Part shown: in pieces, positions 63,709 through 64,000 of the stretch | Position numbering within the stretch: position 1 is the stretch's first letter | Layout: each line of letters starts with the position of its first letter | Made by a program: the position numbers and the translations under genes | Notes under the pieces: model-generated | Seen by the model: only the letters and a program-made list of their open reading frames with translations | Databases searched by the model: none | What the model was told of the DNA's origin: nothing | NCBI RefSeq assembly: GCF_020526085.1 | Contig: NZ_CP084874.1 | Span: 2,170,001 to 2,234,000 of the forward strand | Origin: Klebsiella africana | GTDB lineage: Bacteria > Pseudomonadota > Gammaproteobacteria > Enterobacterales > Enterobacteriaceae | Length of the DNA stretch: 64,000 bases | Reading direction: 5' to 3'

Positions 63709-64000
63709 TTACTTGACGATTTTTACATCCGGCAGGCTGCCGGTCAGGCCGTTGTAGATATCCGGCTTAAAGCCGCTGACGCGGGCGCTGCTGGCGGAAA
63801 GGATCTCGCGATAGCCGAGCAGGATCACCGGCGGATCGTCGGCCAGCACTTTATACAGCTGGTGGTAGATCGGCTTGCGCTGTTCAATGTCGAGCACCGC
63901 GTTGCCGGCGTTAATCAGCTTATCGACTTCCGCGTTATGGTAGCCGGACTCTTTAGCTTCGCTGCTGTAAAAATCCCATACCCCATCGTGCGGGTCGTTG
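63709..64000 (-). CDS. peptide-type ABC substrate-binding protein, C-terminal part
   Basis: Only the last 96 or so residues are in the window; the gene continues past the right edge. The visible part (HDGVWDFYSSEAKESGYHNA, then QRKPIYHQLYKVLADDPPVILLGY) matches the C-terminal lobe of cluster 5 peptide/nickel-binding proteins. It should be the first gene of the transporter operon and encode the periplasmic receptor. The ligand cannot be assigned. Confidence 0.88.
   Translation of the reverse strand, partial: NDPHDGVWDFYSSEAKESGYHNAEVDKLINAGNAVLDIEQRKPIYHQLYKVLADDPPVILLGYREILSASSARVSGFKPDIYNGLTGSLPDVKIVK

Overview
The window looks like a chromosomal segment of Klebsiella (K. pneumoniae complex or a close relative). 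The clearest pointers are a complete budA-budB-budC acetoin/2,3-butanediol operon with divergent budR, a three-subunit periplasmic gluconate 2-dehydrogenase next to a ccmABCDEFGHI operon, high GC in core genes, and enterobacterial REP/BIME repeats. The species was not determined. No rRNA, tRNA, phage or intact insertion sequence was seen.

Layout. 0-0.9 kb: CRISPR-repeat-like units beside a DUF4926-type gene. 0.9-12.3 kb: a VOC protein, the gluconate dehydrogenase operon and the cytochrome c maturation operon, which would supply haem attachment for the dehydrogenase's triheme cytochrome. 12.3-13 kb: a BIME cluster with three apparently identical 132-bp tandem units followed by two 114-bp units. 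13-16.1 kb: small accessory genes (two GNATs, XRE-cupin, B3/4) mixed with two gene fragments, a decay zone. 16.4-20.6 kb: bud operon. 20.7-27.9 kb: a lipoprotein, then a one-operon route for ketone bodies (CoA transferase, thiolase, 3-hydroxyacyl-CoA dehydrogenase, GntP-type permease, 3-hydroxybutyrate dehydrogenase) with a divergent LysR regulator. 27.9-32.7 kb: a 46-residue small protein, a VirK/YbjX protein, HxlR and tautomerase genes, and chrBA chromate resistance.

32.7-45.2 kb is the most intriguing part. Two divergent operons around a LysR gene encode a THI5/NMT1-type ABC importer, a second orphan binding protein, two different heterocycle deaminases (cytosine-deaminase-like and 8-oxoguanine-deaminase-like), a creatininase-type amidohydrolase, a RidA protein, an FAD-linked oxidase, a VanB-like 2Fe-2S reductase and an isopenicillin-N-synthase-type oxygenase. 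Together these look like uptake and breakdown of an N-heterocyclic compound whose identity I cannot tell from sequence. A perfect 14-bp palindrome sits between the divergent operons, and a possible sigma-54 promoter precedes the rightward one.

45.2-58.3 kb is a patchwork of small redox operons, each with a LysR regulator (amine oxidase, cupin, AhpD-like; SDR, OsmC, alcohol dehydrogenase, MFS; quinone oxidoreductase, metallo-hydrolase). It ends in two truncated regulator genes fused at about 58.0 kb. 58.3-64 kb: a DinB-like protein, a CigR-family exported protein, and a peptide/nickel-type ABC transporter operon cut by the right edge of the window.
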